From positions 5,350,893 to 5,414,892 of the forward strand of contig NC_014623.1 of the NCBI RefSeq assembly GCF_000165485.1: DNA of 64,000 nt. Direction: 5' to 3'. The first letter of the stretch is position 1. Every line of letters starts with the position of its first letter. A model generated the notes under the pieces. The model was not told the origin of the DNA. It was given only the letters and a program-made list of their open reading frames with translations, and did not search any database. The DNA is from Stigmatella aurantiaca DW4/3-1. Its GTDB lineage: Bacteria; Myxococcota; Myxococcia; Myxococcales; Myxococcaceae. This document shows, piece after piece, positions 15,638 through 26,351 of this stretch. The translations under genes and the position numbers were made by a program.

Positions 15638-17467
15638 ATGACCATTCCCGACGGGCCAGCGCCTCACCGCACGTACACCGAACGTCTCACCGGCGCTCGG
15701 GCGAAGTTGGCGGCCCTGGATCGCCTCAGTGGGCGCTACGCCTACATGCGAGGGCTCACCTTCCTCGGGGCGGCCGTCCTCGCCGGGCTCACCGCCTTCG
15801 AGCGGCTTCCCAAGGGGGCTGGGTGGGCCGTGGTGGGGGCCCTGGCTCTCTATGCCGTGCTCGCCGTGTTGCACCACGGGGTCTTTCGCCGGGAGGCCCG
15901 CGAGCGGCTGTACGTGGCGTTGAATGAACGTGGACTCGCCCGGTTGAGCGGAGGGTGGCGAGGGTTCACCGAGCACGGCGAGCGGTTTCTCTCCCCAGAG
16001 CATCCCTATGCCTCTGACCTGGATGTCTTCGGTCAGGGCAGCCTCTTCCAGCTCTTGAACGAGACGGCGACCCGCGCGGGCGAGGAGCGGCTCGCGGCCT
16101 GGCTGTCCCGCCCCGCCTCTCCCGAGACGGTGGGGGCACGCCAGGGGGCCGCGCGGGAGCTGGCGGCCCGGTCCGCGTTCCGACAGGACCTGTGCGTGGA
16201 GGCGCGGACCTTGTCCCGGGAGAAGGTGGACCCAGGTCTTTTCATCCAGTGGGCCGAGGCAGGCCCTTCACTCGACGCCATCCGCTGGTCCCGGCCGCTG
16301 GCCCTCCTCCTACCGCCCCTCACGCTGACGCTCTACCTCCTGGGCGAGTTCCGGCTTCTCCCCGCCTGGGTGTGGTGGCTGGGCCTCTTCGCGCAGTTGG
16401 GAATCGCGCTGGCCACATTCGGGACCCTGCGACAGGTGGACGAGCGCCTGTCCGCGGGCGAGCGCGGCTTCGTGCGCTATGCCCCCCTCTTCGCGCGCCT
16501 CGAGGCAGAGCCGGTCCACCATCCCCTGCTCCAGCGGTTGCAGGCCGGGCTCCAGCGGCCCGGTGAGCCCCCGGTGTCCACGCACTTCCGGCGCTTCGGC
16601 TGGCTTTACTCCCTCGTCGAGTTCAAGCGGCACCAGTTCCACCCGGTGGTGCACCTGTTCACCCTCTGGGACATTCACGCCTTCTTCGCGTTGGAAGACT
16701 GGCGCGCGAGGCATGGCACGCAGGTGCGCCAGTGGTTCGAGGCCCTCGCGGAATGGGAGGCGCTCTCATGCCTCGCGGGCCTCGCGCATGACCGGCCGGA
16801 CTTCACCTGGCCCACCCTGGTCACCGAGGGCCCTCGCCTGGAGGCCCAGGCGCTCGGGCACCCGCTGCTGGACAGCCCCGTCCCCAATGACGTCTCCCTG
16901 GCGGGGCCGCGCCACGCGCTGCTCATCACCGGCTCCAACATGTCTGGCAAGACGACCCTGATGCGGGCCCTGGGCGCCAACGCGGTGCTGGCGCTGGCCG
17001 GAGCCCCCGTCCGGGCCCAGGCGTTCACCCTGTCCCCGCTTCAGGTGCTCACCAGCATGCGGGTGAAGGACTCGCTGGAGCGCGGCGTGTCTTATTTCTA
17101 TGCAGAGGTGCAGCGCATCAAGGCGGTGCTGGACGCGGCCACCCAGGCCCGGGGGCAAGTGCTGTTCCTGCTGGATGAAATCCTTCTGGGCACGAACACG
17201 CGCGAGCGGCAGATCGCCTCCCGCGAGGTGCTGCGGCTGCTGCTGGACACGGGCGCCTGTGGCGCGGTGACGACGCATGATGTGTCGCTGGCGGAGTGGG
17301 CTGGTGCTCCTGGCACCCACGTGGTGAACGTCCACTTCCGGGATCACTTGGAGGACGGAAAGATGGTGTTCGACTACCGGCTGCGTCCGGGGGTGGTGGA
17401 CACCACCAATGCGCTCCGGGTGTTGCACCTGGCGGGTGTGCCGGTCCCGGCGATGTTCACTCGGTAG
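15638..17467 (+). CDS. membrane-associated MutS-like ATPase
   Basis: About 609 residues from the ATG at 15638 (a GTG seven codons upstream is also possible). Residues ~40-85 and ~215-265 contain pairs of hydrophobic segments, so the N-terminal part is probably membrane-bound; the mismatch-recognition domain of MutS is absent. The C-terminal third is a clear MutS-type ATPase: Walker A ITGSNMSGKTTLMR, Walker B LFLLDEILLGTNTRER and the following THD (AVTTHDVSLAEWAG). These 'MutS-related' proteins are widespread, but their role is unsettled and probably not canonical mismatch repair. Neighbours give no hint: a lipoprotein upstream and a sensor kinase 160 bases downstream. Confidence 0.85.
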   Translation: MTIPDGPAPHRTYTERLTGARAKLAALDRLSGRYAYMRGLTFLGAAVLAGLTAFERLPKGAGWAVVGALALYAVLAVLHHGVFRREARERLYVALNERGLARLSGGWRGFTEHGERFLSPEHPYASDLDVFGQGSLFQLLNETATRAGEERLAAWLSRPASPETVGARQGAARELAARSAFRQDLCVEARTLSREKVDPGLFIQWAEAGPSLDAIRWSRPLALLLPPLTLTLYLLGEFRLLPAWVWWLGLFAQLGIALATFGTLRQVDERLSAGERGFVRYAPLFARLEAEPVHHPLLQRLQAGLQRPGEPPVSTHFRRFGWLYSLVEFKRHQFHPVVHLFTLWDIHAFFALEDWRARHGTQVRQWFEALAEWEALSCLAGLAHDRPDFTWPTLVTEGPRLEAQALGHPLLDSPVPNDVSLAGPRHALLITGSNMSGKTTLMRALGANAVLALAGAPVRAQAFTLSPLQVLTSMRVKDSLERGVSYFYAEVQRIKAVLDAATQARGQVLFLLDEILLGTNTRERQIASREVLRLLLDTGACGAVTTHDVSLAEWAGAPGTHVVNVHFRDHLEDGKMVFDYRLRPGVVDTTNALRVLHLAGVPVPAMFTR

Positions 17468-17630
17468 TGCCGAGACGTCGGTTTTTGGAAGGTGTACGCG
17501 GGATGCGAGCTTGGAAACCGCTGATGATGAACGAGTCAAGGGGGGACGCCTTGCACCGGCCCCATGCCCTCACCGATAGTCCAAAACCATGCTTCAGCCA
17601 TGCTTCCAACGGGGGGGGCAGACGAAGCCA

Positions 17631-19763
<2,133 letters not shown>

Positions 19764-19828
19764 CGCCCCGGCGCAATCAAAAAGGGCGCTTCGCGTAAGC
19801 AGAGGGTCCCTCTTCGCGGAGTCTCTGC

Positions 19829-20362
19829 ATGCGCCCCATGTCCCTTGCCCCCCTGGCCCTTGCTACCTTGGTGGCCGTTCCTGCCTTCGCGGAGGACAGC
19901 GGGAAGAAAAACGATTCCATCCCGCGGGTGATTTGCGCCGTCCAAGCCAAGGATGGCACCCGCGCCGTTCAGGGCACCGACTTGGTCCTGGAGGCCGGGG
20001 AGACGGTGAAGGACGCGGTGGCCGTCGAGGGCAACGTCATCGTCCGCAAGGGCGCGGTGGTGGAGGATGTGGTGGCCATTCAGGGCAAGGTCATCATCGA
20101 GGCGGGCGCGGTGGTGAAGGGGAACGTGATCTCCATGGGGGGAGACATCCGCCTCCGGAAGAATGCACACGTGCAAGGCAACGCGGTGGCGCTCGGGGGC
20201 TCGGTCAACGCGGACGAAGAGGCCACCATCGGCGGGGACAAGGTGAACTTCTCCCTGGTCTTCAATGGCAAGGAGCTCGTCCGGAACTTCATCGAGAACG
20301 CGCTCGATGAGAGTTCCGGCTGCACGATTGCCTCCGATGAGGACGAGGGCGACAAGACCTGA
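19829..20362 (+). CDS. exported polymer-forming, bactofilin-like protein
   Basis: 177 residues. A short signal peptide (LAPLALATLVAVPAFA) is followed by a run of about seven 15-17-residue turns of the form (V)xGxVxVxxGAxVxGxV (for example VEGNVIVRKGAVVEDVVA and IQGKVIIEAGAVVKGNVI), the pattern of the right-handed beta helix in bactofilins (DUF583). An acidic tail (DEDEGDKT) closes the chain. Cytoplasmic bactofilins build filaments; a signal peptide on this one suggests a periplasmic or surface version. The same helix occurs, joined to other domains, in the protein at 53.8 kb. Confidence 0.78.
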   Translation: MRPMSLAPLALATLVAVPAFAEDSGKKNDSIPRVICAVQAKDGTRAVQGTDLVLEAGETVKDAVAVEGNVIVRKGAVVEDVVAIQGKVIIEAGAVVKGNVISMGGDIRLRKNAHVQGNAVALGGSVNADEEATIGGDKVNFSLVFNGKELVRNFIENALDESSGCTIASDEDEGDKT

Positions 20363-20542
20363 GGCCCCTGCCCGGCTCGCCCAGCAAGGGAGGGTTCGAG
20401 CGCTTCAGGAAGGGGTCCTGAGGACAGGGAGCAAGGCTTCCTTGCCCCCGCCTCCCCTGCGTGTTACCACAAATCTGTACTGGTCATTACAGGATTGTGA
20501 GCACGGGGAGCGCTCTCCGGTGAGCCCCAGGAGCCTGTTTCC

Positions 20543-21526
20543 ATGATTCCACTGTCTGTTCTGGATCTCGCCCCCATCATTCAGGGCGCGACCGCCGCGG
20601 ATGCCTTTCGTAACACGCTCGATCTGGCGCGGCACGCCGAAGGCTGGGGGTACCACCGGTACTGGTTGGCCGAGCACCACAACATGCCGGGCATCGCCAG
20701 CGCCGCGACGGCGGTGGTGATTGGCCACGTGGCCGGAGGCACCCAGCGCATCCGGGTGGGCTCGGGGGGCATCATGCTGCCGAACCATGCGCCGCTGGTC
20801 ATCGCGGAGCAGTTCGGCACGCTGGCCTCGCTCTATCCGGGCCGGATCGATCTGGGGCTGGGGCGGGCTCCCGGCACCGACCAGCGCACCAGCCGGGCGT
20901 TGCGCCGTGACCTGATGGCCACCTCTGACTCCTTTCCCCAGGACGTGCTGGAGCTTCAGGCCTATTTCCGCGCGGCGGAGCCCAACCAGGCGATTCGCGC
21001 CGTGCCCGGCACGGGGCTGGAGGTGCCCATCTGGCTGTTGGGCTCCAGCCTGTTCAGCGCGGAGCTGGCCGCCCACCTGGGGCTGCCCTTCGCGTTCGCA
21101 TCCCACTTCGCGCCGGATCTGATGATGGATGCGCTGCGCCTGTACCGCCATGGCTTCCGGCCTTCGGCGCAGCTCAGCAAGCCCTACGCCATGCTGGGCA
21201 TCAACGTGTTCGCCGCGGAGACGGATGCCGAGGCCCGGCGGCTGATGACCTCCGTCCAGCAGCAGTTCATCAACCTGCGCCGGGGGCGCCCCGGCCAACT
21301 CCAGCCGCCGATCGACAACATCGAGGAGCTCTGGTCCCCCCTGGAGCGGCTCGGCATCGAGAGCGCGCTGTCCTGCACGGTGGCCGGCTCGCCCGAGACG
21401 GTGCGGCGTGGGGTGGAGGCCTTCATCGCGCGCACGGGCGCCGACGAGCTCGTGGTCACCGCGCAGATCTACGATCACGCGGCGCGGCTGCGCTCCTATG
21501 AAATCCTGGCCTCCGTGACGCGGTAG
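20543..21526 (+). CDS. LLM-class flavin-dependent oxidoreductase
   Basis: 327 residues of the bacterial-luciferase-like TIM barrel that binds FMN and oxidises small organic molecules with O2. Features include the opening SVLDLAPI, the [15 protein letters not shown] segment (His-His near the flavin), the [26 protein letters not shown] block and [14 protein letters not shown], all hallmarks of the YhbW-type subgroup with the conserved MS/GGI..PNH pattern. The true substrate is unknown. It begins 180 bases after the preceding gene with no obvious operon, and is convergent with the NYN gene 14 bases away. Confidence 0.9.
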   Translation: MIPLSVLDLAPIIQGATAADAFRNTLDLARHAEGWGYHRYWLAEHHNMPGIASAATAVVIGHVAGGTQRIRVGSGGIMLPNHAPLVIAEQFGTLASLYPGRIDLGLGRAPGTDQRTSRALRRDLMATSDSFPQDVLELQAYFRAAEPNQAIRAVPGTGLEVPIWLLGSSLFSAELAAHLGLPFAFASHFAPDLMMDALRLYRHGFRPSAQLSKPYAMLGINVFAAETDAEARRLMTSVQQQFINLRRGRPGQLQPPIDNIEELWSPLERLGIESALSCTVAGSPETVRRGVEAFIARTGADELVVTAQIYDHAARLRSYEILASVTR

Positions 21527-21540
21527 ATGGGCGCGTGGGT

Positions 21541-22482
21541 TCAGCCCTCGGTGTCCTCGGGGTCGGGGTAGGACTCCAGCTCATCGTCCTCGGTCTCCTC
21601 GGGCGGCTTGGCCTCCCGGGTCTCCCGGGAGCGGCGCGACGGGCTGGTCCGGACCTCGGGGGTCTCGGGAGACACCACATACCACTGCCGTCCCTGCTGC
21701 TGCCGCTTGAGGATGCCTTCCTGTTCCATGGCCTCCAGCAGGCGGGCGAAGGTGGGAAAGCCGTGATCCCGCTCGTCGAAGTCGGGCTCCTTGCGGACGA
21801 TGGTCTCCTTGATGAGGGAGGGGTTGATGGGGCCCGCGGCGCTGCCGAGCAGGCGCTGGACCACCTTGCGCGCGATGTCTGGCACCTTGGGCGGGGCCTT
21901 GGGCGGGGCCTCCTTCTCGGAGGCCTTGCTCCCCTTGCCCTCCGCGTGGCGGCCGGAGCGCGAGCCCCGGGGGGAGTCCTCGGCGCCGCGCTTGTCCTTC
22001 TCCCCGCGGGGCTGGACCTGCTTGGGGCGCAGGTAGAGAAACTCGTCGCACGCCTTCACGAACAGGGGCGAGGTGGACTCCTTCACCGCTAGGCCGATGA
22101 CGGTGCGGCCGTTCTCGCGCAGCTTGTAGGCCAGGGGGCAGAAGTCGCTGTCCCCCGAGGCGATGACGAAGGTGTCGATGTGCTCGCGCGCGTAGCACAG
22201 CTCCAGCGCGTCGATGACCAGGCGCATGTCCGCCCCGTTCTTGCCTGCCCGCGTGGAGGGGGGCACGTCCACCAACTCCACGCCGTGCTCGTGCAGCCGC
22301 CCCTTGGCGTCCGAGAAACGGGACCAGTCGCAGTAGGCGCGGCGGAAGACCACCTTGCCCTTCTCCAGCAGCCGGTCCAGGGACGGCTGGAGATCAAACC
22401 CCGCCGTGCTGATGCCGGTGTTGGTGACGAGGTTTTCGAAGTCGAGGAAGAGGGCGATGCGGCTCTCGTTTTTGGATTCCAA
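21541..22482 (-). CDS. NYN-domain putative RNase with C-terminal OST-HTH/LOTUS domain
   Basis: 313 residues if started at the TTG at 22482, which follows a GAGAG and directly precedes the first conserved strand; the open frame continues to 22821 but the extension overlaps the divergent PilZ gene and is not conserved-looking. N-terminal NYN (PIN-like) domain with the acidic metal-site residues in ALFLDFENL, GADMRLVIDAL and VIASGDSDFCPLA, LabA-like. A charged linker (~140-200) leads to an OST-HTH/LOTUS-type winged helix with DFDERDHGFPTFARLLEAM and GRQWYVV, then an acidic Glu/Asp tail. The combination predicts RNA binding plus endonuclease activity, as in eukaryotic MARF1-like proteins. Substrate unknown. 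Confidence 0.85.
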   Translation of the reverse strand: MESKNESRIALFLDFENLVTNTGISTAGFDLQPSLDRLLEKGKVVFRRAYCDWSRFSDAKGRLHEHGVELVDVPPSTRAGKNGADMRLVIDALELCYAREHIDTFVIASGDSDFCPLAYKLRENGRTVIGLAVKESTSPLFVKACDEFLYLRPKQVQPRGEKDKRGAEDSPRGSRSGRHAEGKGSKASEKEAPPKAPPKVPDIARKVVQRLLGSAAGPINPSLIKETIVRKEPDFDERDHGFPTFARLLEAMEQEGILKRQQQGRQWYVVSPETPEVRTSPSRRSRETREAKPPEETEDDELESYPDPEDTEG

Positions 22483-22669
22483 GAAGATCTCTCGGTTAGG
22501 CCGCCGGGGCGGCAGGGAGGGGAAAACCGGAAACACACCGGGGGAGTCCAGGATGCCCCATGATTTTCGTTCTTTGCATCGAGCAAGCTGGTACAGCCGG
22601 AACGACAGAAGTCGTGGCACACTGCGGGTTGGCGCAGCAAATCCAGGCGAGGCTCTCAGGAGACGCCCG

Positions 22670-23281
22670 ATGGTGGAGAAGCGGAGATACCGGAGGTTCA
22701 AGCAGCAGTACACGGTTCGTTTCGGCAAGGAGGACCTCTCGGAGTCCGGTTTCACCGGGGACATCTCCAAGGGCGGTGCCTTCATCGTCTCGAACCATCT
22801 GGTACCGCTTGATACGCGCATCCACGTCCAAGTGCACTTGGACCCGAAGAACTTCGTGATGTTCGAGGCCGTCGTGCAGCGCCACCGGCTGGTGCCCCCG
22901 GAGCTCCGGGACGAGGAGCCCGATGGGTTCGGGGTGCGTTTCCTCTACCCGGGCGAGGTGGTGGCGGACCTGGTGCACACGGGCAGCCCCACCTTCGAGC
23001 TGCACTTCTCCAACCCCGAGCAGCTCCAGTGCTTCCAGGACCGGGAGCTGCGCCCGGACAAGCTGTTCATCGCGACGGACAAGGTGCTGCGCATCCAGGA
23101 GAAGGTGCTGCTCTCGCTCTGCCTGGATTTTGCCCGGACGACCGTCGAGCACGAGGCCACGGTGGTGCACATCGCCCTGGCCCATGGCGAGGGCACCCAC
23201 CCGGGCGTCACCGTCACGTTCGCGGACCCGGAGGAGCTGGAGGCGAAGATCCAGCCCTACCTGGTCAGGCCTCCCCAGTAG
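22670..23281 (+). CDS. PilZ-domain protein
   Basis: 203 residues from the ATG at 22670 with TCAGGAG about 7 bases upstream. The PilZ c-di-GMP fold is suggested by the N-terminal basic RRYRRF (matching RxxxR), followed by FTGDISKGGAFIV (matching D/NxSxxG) and the following strands VQVHLDP and GFGVRFLYPGE. A second, unrecognised half of ~100 residues follows, with a hydrophobic-poor alpha/beta composition. The protein is cytoplasmic and probably conveys c-di-GMP levels to a partner. Its stop codon lies inside the convergent efflux permease gene (17-base overlap of 3' ends). Confidence 0.85.
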   Translation: MVEKRRYRRFKQQYTVRFGKEDLSESGFTGDISKGGAFIVSNHLVPLDTRIHVQVHLDPKNFVMFEAVVQRHRLVPPELRDEEPDGFGVRFLYPGEVVADLVHTGSPTFELHFSNPEQLQCFQDRELRPDKLFIATDKVLRIQEKVLLSLCLDFARTTVEHEATVVHIALAHGEGTHPGVTVTFADPEELEAKIQPYLVRPPQ

Positions 23282-26200
23282 CCCCCTGCCCCGCCCCGGG
23301 GCGAGGGGCGTGCCGGCCGACCCGGTCCTTGAGCCGGTCCGCCACCACGTAGAAGGCGGGAACGACCAGCAGGCTGAGCACGGTGGAGACGGACAGGCCG
23401 CCGAGCACCGCGATCGACATGGGGGCGCGCGTCTCGCTGCCCGCGCCCAGCGCCAGCGCCGCGGGGATGGCCGCCATCATCGTGGCCAGGGACGTCATCA
23501 GAATGGGCCGCAGCCGCACGGGCCCCGCGCGCCGCATGGCCTCTAGGGCGTCCGCCCCCTCCTCCCGCTGTTGCAGGGCGTAGTCCATGAGGATGATGGA
23601 GTTCTTCTTCACGATGCCCATCAGCAGCAGCAGGCCGATCATGCTGAAGATGTTCAGCGTCATGCCGGCGATTCCCAGGGCGAAGGCGGCGCCCGCCACC
23701 GAGAGCGGGAGGATGGTGAGCACCGTCACCGGGTGGAGGAACGAGTTGAACTGCGAGGCGAGCACCATGTACGCCACGCCAATTCCCAGGAAGAGCGCGA
23801 AGATCAGGCTGCCCATGGACTCGCGGAAGGCCACGCTGGCGCCGCCCAGCACCACGCGGGTGCCTCCCGGCAGCTGCTTGGCGGCCTGCTCCACCATCGC
23901 GAGCGCTTCCTCCTGGTTCGAGGAGGGGGCCACGTTGGCGAAGATGCTGATGGCGCGCTCCCGGTCCCGCCGGGTGATGGCCTGGAGCGCCGGGCGCTCC
24001 TCCTGCTGGACCAGCGCGGACAGCGGCACGAGTTCGCCGTTGGAGGCGCGCACCCTGAGCCCGCCCAGGTCCTCCGGCCGCGAGCGCTGGTCGGCCAGCA
24101 GCCGGAGCCGCACGTCGATGCGGCGGCCCCCGGTGCTGTACTTGCCCACGCGCACCCCGCCCACCAGGGCGTTGATGGTGGAGGCCACCGACTCGATGGA
24201 GATGCCCATGTCGGCCGCGCGGGCCCGGTCCGGGGTCAGGCGCAGCTCCGGCATGCCGAGCTGGTAGTCCGTGTCCACGTCCACCACCTTGCCGCTGGCT
24301 TGCAGCGTCTCGCGCATCTGCCCGCTGGCCACCACCAGCTGCTCCCAATCCGAGCCGCGCACGCTGAACTCCACCGGGAAGCCGCGCTGGGCGGTGAAGC
24401 CGCTCTGGGACAGATCCTGAACGACGGCGCGCAGGCCTGGAATGGCGTTCAGCTCCTTGCGCAGCACCTGCTGGAACTCGGCCTGGGACATGCGCTCGTC
24501 GGGGGGCAGCAGCGTCAGCATCAACTGCCCCGAGTTCACCCCCGAGCCGCCCATGCCGCCCACCGTCGAGAAGACGCGGAGGACTTCCGGCCGCTTGCTG
24601 ACGACCTCCTCCGCCTGCTGGAACAGCCGGTCCGTCTCCTGGAGGTTGCTGCCCACCGCCGTCTGCAAGCGCACCGTCAGGCGGCTCTGGTCCTGCGAGG
24701 GGACGAACTCGCTGGGCAGCGCCTGGAAGACGAACGCCGAGACGCTCAGCAGCACCACCGCCCCCGCCAGCACCCACCAGGGGTGGGTCAGCGCCTTGTC
24801 CAGCACCCGCGCGTACAGCCCCTCGAGCTTCACGAAGACGCGGTCCACCCACTGCCCGACCCGTCCGCGGTGCTCACGGGAGGTTTTAAGCAGCTGCGCG
24901 CACCGCGCGGGCGCCAGGGTGATGGCCTCCACATAGGAGAGCAGCACCGCCACGCACAGGGTGACGCCGAACTGGAGGAAGAACCGGCCGATGATCCCCT
25001 TCATGAAGACGACGGGGATGAAGATGGCCACCACCGCCAGCGTGGCCGCCAGCGCCGCGAAGGTGATCTCCGAGGTGCCCTCCCGCGCCGCGCGCGTCCG
25101 CTCCTTGCCCATCTCCGCGTGCCGGTAGATGTTCTCCAGCACCATGATGGCGTCGTCCACGACGATGCCCACCGCGAGCGCCAACCCCAGCAGCGTGAAG
25201 GTGTTGAGCGTGAAGCCCAGGAAGTAGATGACGGCCACCGTCCCCAACAGCGACATGGGGATGGCCAGGATGACGTTCAGCGTGCTCGACAGCGAGCCGA
25301 GGAACATCCAGCACACCAGGGCCGTGAGGATGCAGGCCAGCATCAGCTCGAATTCGATCTCGTGGACGCTCTCCTCGATGAACCGCGTCGAGTCGAAGTT
25401 CACGCCGATCTCCATCCCCTCGGGCGCGTCCTTGCGCAACTCCTCCAGCACCTGGTGGACGCCCTGGGCCACCGCCACCGCGTTGGCGCCGCGCTGCTTG
25501 CGGATGCCCAGCCCCTGGGCGGGGTTGCCGTTGGCGCGCGACAGGCGGCGCGTGTCCTCGAAGCCGTCCTCCACGAGCGCCACGTCCGACAGGTACACCG
25601 TGGCCCCCTCCTGCTGGCGCAGGACGATGCTGCGCAGGGCCGTCAGGTCCAGCGCCTCGCCCATGACCCGGACGTTGACCTCGCGGCCCTCCGTCTCGAT
25701 GCGGCCCGCGGGCAGCTCCACGTGCTCACGCTGCAAGGCGTTGATGACGTCGGTGACGGTGAGCCCCTGGGCATCCATCTTCTGGGCGTCCACCCAGATG
25801 CGCACGTTGCGCTCCAGGGAGCCGCCCAGCGTCACCTCGCCCACGCCCGGCACCGTCTGGAGTTTCTCCCGGACCCGGTAGCGCGCGTAGTCGCTCACCA
25901 CCTGCTGCGAGAAGGGGCCCGCCACGCCCAGCCACATGATGGGCTGGTCCTCGGGGTTCGTCTTGGAGGTGACGGGCGGATCCACGTCCTCCGGCATCCG
26001 GCGCTGGGCCTGGCTCACCTTGGTCTGCACGTCCTGGAGCGCCAGATCCACGTTGCGCGACAGGTCCAGCTCCACGGTGATGGAGGCACTGCCCTGGCGG
26101 GCCGTGGAGGTGATGGACTTGACGCCCTCCACCTGCATCACCGCTTCCTCCAGCGGCTCGATGAGATCGCTCTCCACCGCCTCGGGCGAGGCCCCCTCCC

Positions 26201-26351
26201 ACGTCACCGAGACGTTGATGGTGGGAAAGTCCACGTCTGGAAACTGGCTGATGCCAATGCGCTGCGCGGCCACCAGTCCGAAGACGATGGTGGCGGCCAT
26301 CAGCATCCACGCGAGGACGGGCTTCCGGATGCAGACTTCGGTGATGTTCAT
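23265..26351 (-). CDS. RND multidrug efflux permease (HAE1 family)
   Basis: 1028 residues, the inner-membrane proton-driven pump of a tripartite exporter. Typical topology with two large periplasmic loops between TM1-TM2 and TM7-TM8 and a TM1 start of ITEVCIRKPVLAWMLMA. The proton relay pair is present in GIVVDDAIMVLENI (TM4), and the TM10 Lys in MGIVKKNSIILMDYA. Size matches AcrB/MexB (about 1030-1050). It is last in an operon with the adaptor (ATGA overlap) and the TolC-type channel. No TetR or other local repressor is present, unlike many AcrAB loci. Substrates cannot be told from sequence. Confidence 0.95.
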   Translation of the reverse strand: MNITEVCIRKPVLAWMLMAATIVFGLVAAQRIGISQFPDVDFPTINVSVTWEGASPEAVESDLIEPLEEAVMQVEGVKSITSTARQGSASITVELDLSRNVDLALQDVQTKVSQAQRRMPEDVDPPVTSKTNPEDQPIMWLGVAGPFSQQVVSDYARYRVREKLQTVPGVGEVTLGGSLERNVRIWVDAQKMDAQGLTVTDVINALQREHVELPAGRIETEGREVNVRVMGEALDLTALRSIVLRQQEGATVYLSDVALVEDGFEDTRRLSRANGNPAQGLGIRKQRGANAVAVAQGVHQVLEELRKDAPEGMEIGVNFDSTRFIEESVHEIEFELMLACILTALVCWMFLGSLSSTLNVILAIPMSLLGTVAVIYFLGFTLNTFTLLGLALAVGIVVDDAIMVLENIYRHAEMGKERTRAAREGTSEITFAALAATLAVVAIFIPVVFMKGIIGRFFLQFGVTLCVAVLLSYVEAITLAPARCAQLLKTSREHRGRVGQWVDRVFVKLEGLYARVLDKALTHPWWVLAGAVVLLSVSAFVFQALPSEFVPSQDQSRLTVRLQTAVGSNLQETDRLFQQAEEVVSKRPEVLRVFSTVGGMGGSGVNSGQLMLTLLPPDERMSQAEFQQVLRKELNAIPGLRAVVQDLSQSGFTAQRGFPVEFSVRGSDWEQLVVASGQMRETLQASGKVVDVDTDYQLGMPELRLTPDRARAADMGISIESVASTINALVGGVRVGKYSTGGRRIDVRLRLLADQRSRPEDLGGLRVRASNGELVPLSALVQQEERPALQAITRRDRERAISIFANVAPSSNQEEALAMVEQAAKQLPGGTRVVLGGASVAFRESMGSLIFALFLGIGVAYMVLASQFNSFLHPVTVLTILPLSVAGAAFALGIAGMTLNIFSMIGLLLLMGIVKKNSIILMDYALQQREEGADALEAMRRAGPVRLRPILMTSLATMMAAIPAALALGAGSETRAPMSIAVLGGLSVSTVLSLLVVPAFYVVADRLKDRVGRHAPRPGAGQGATGEA

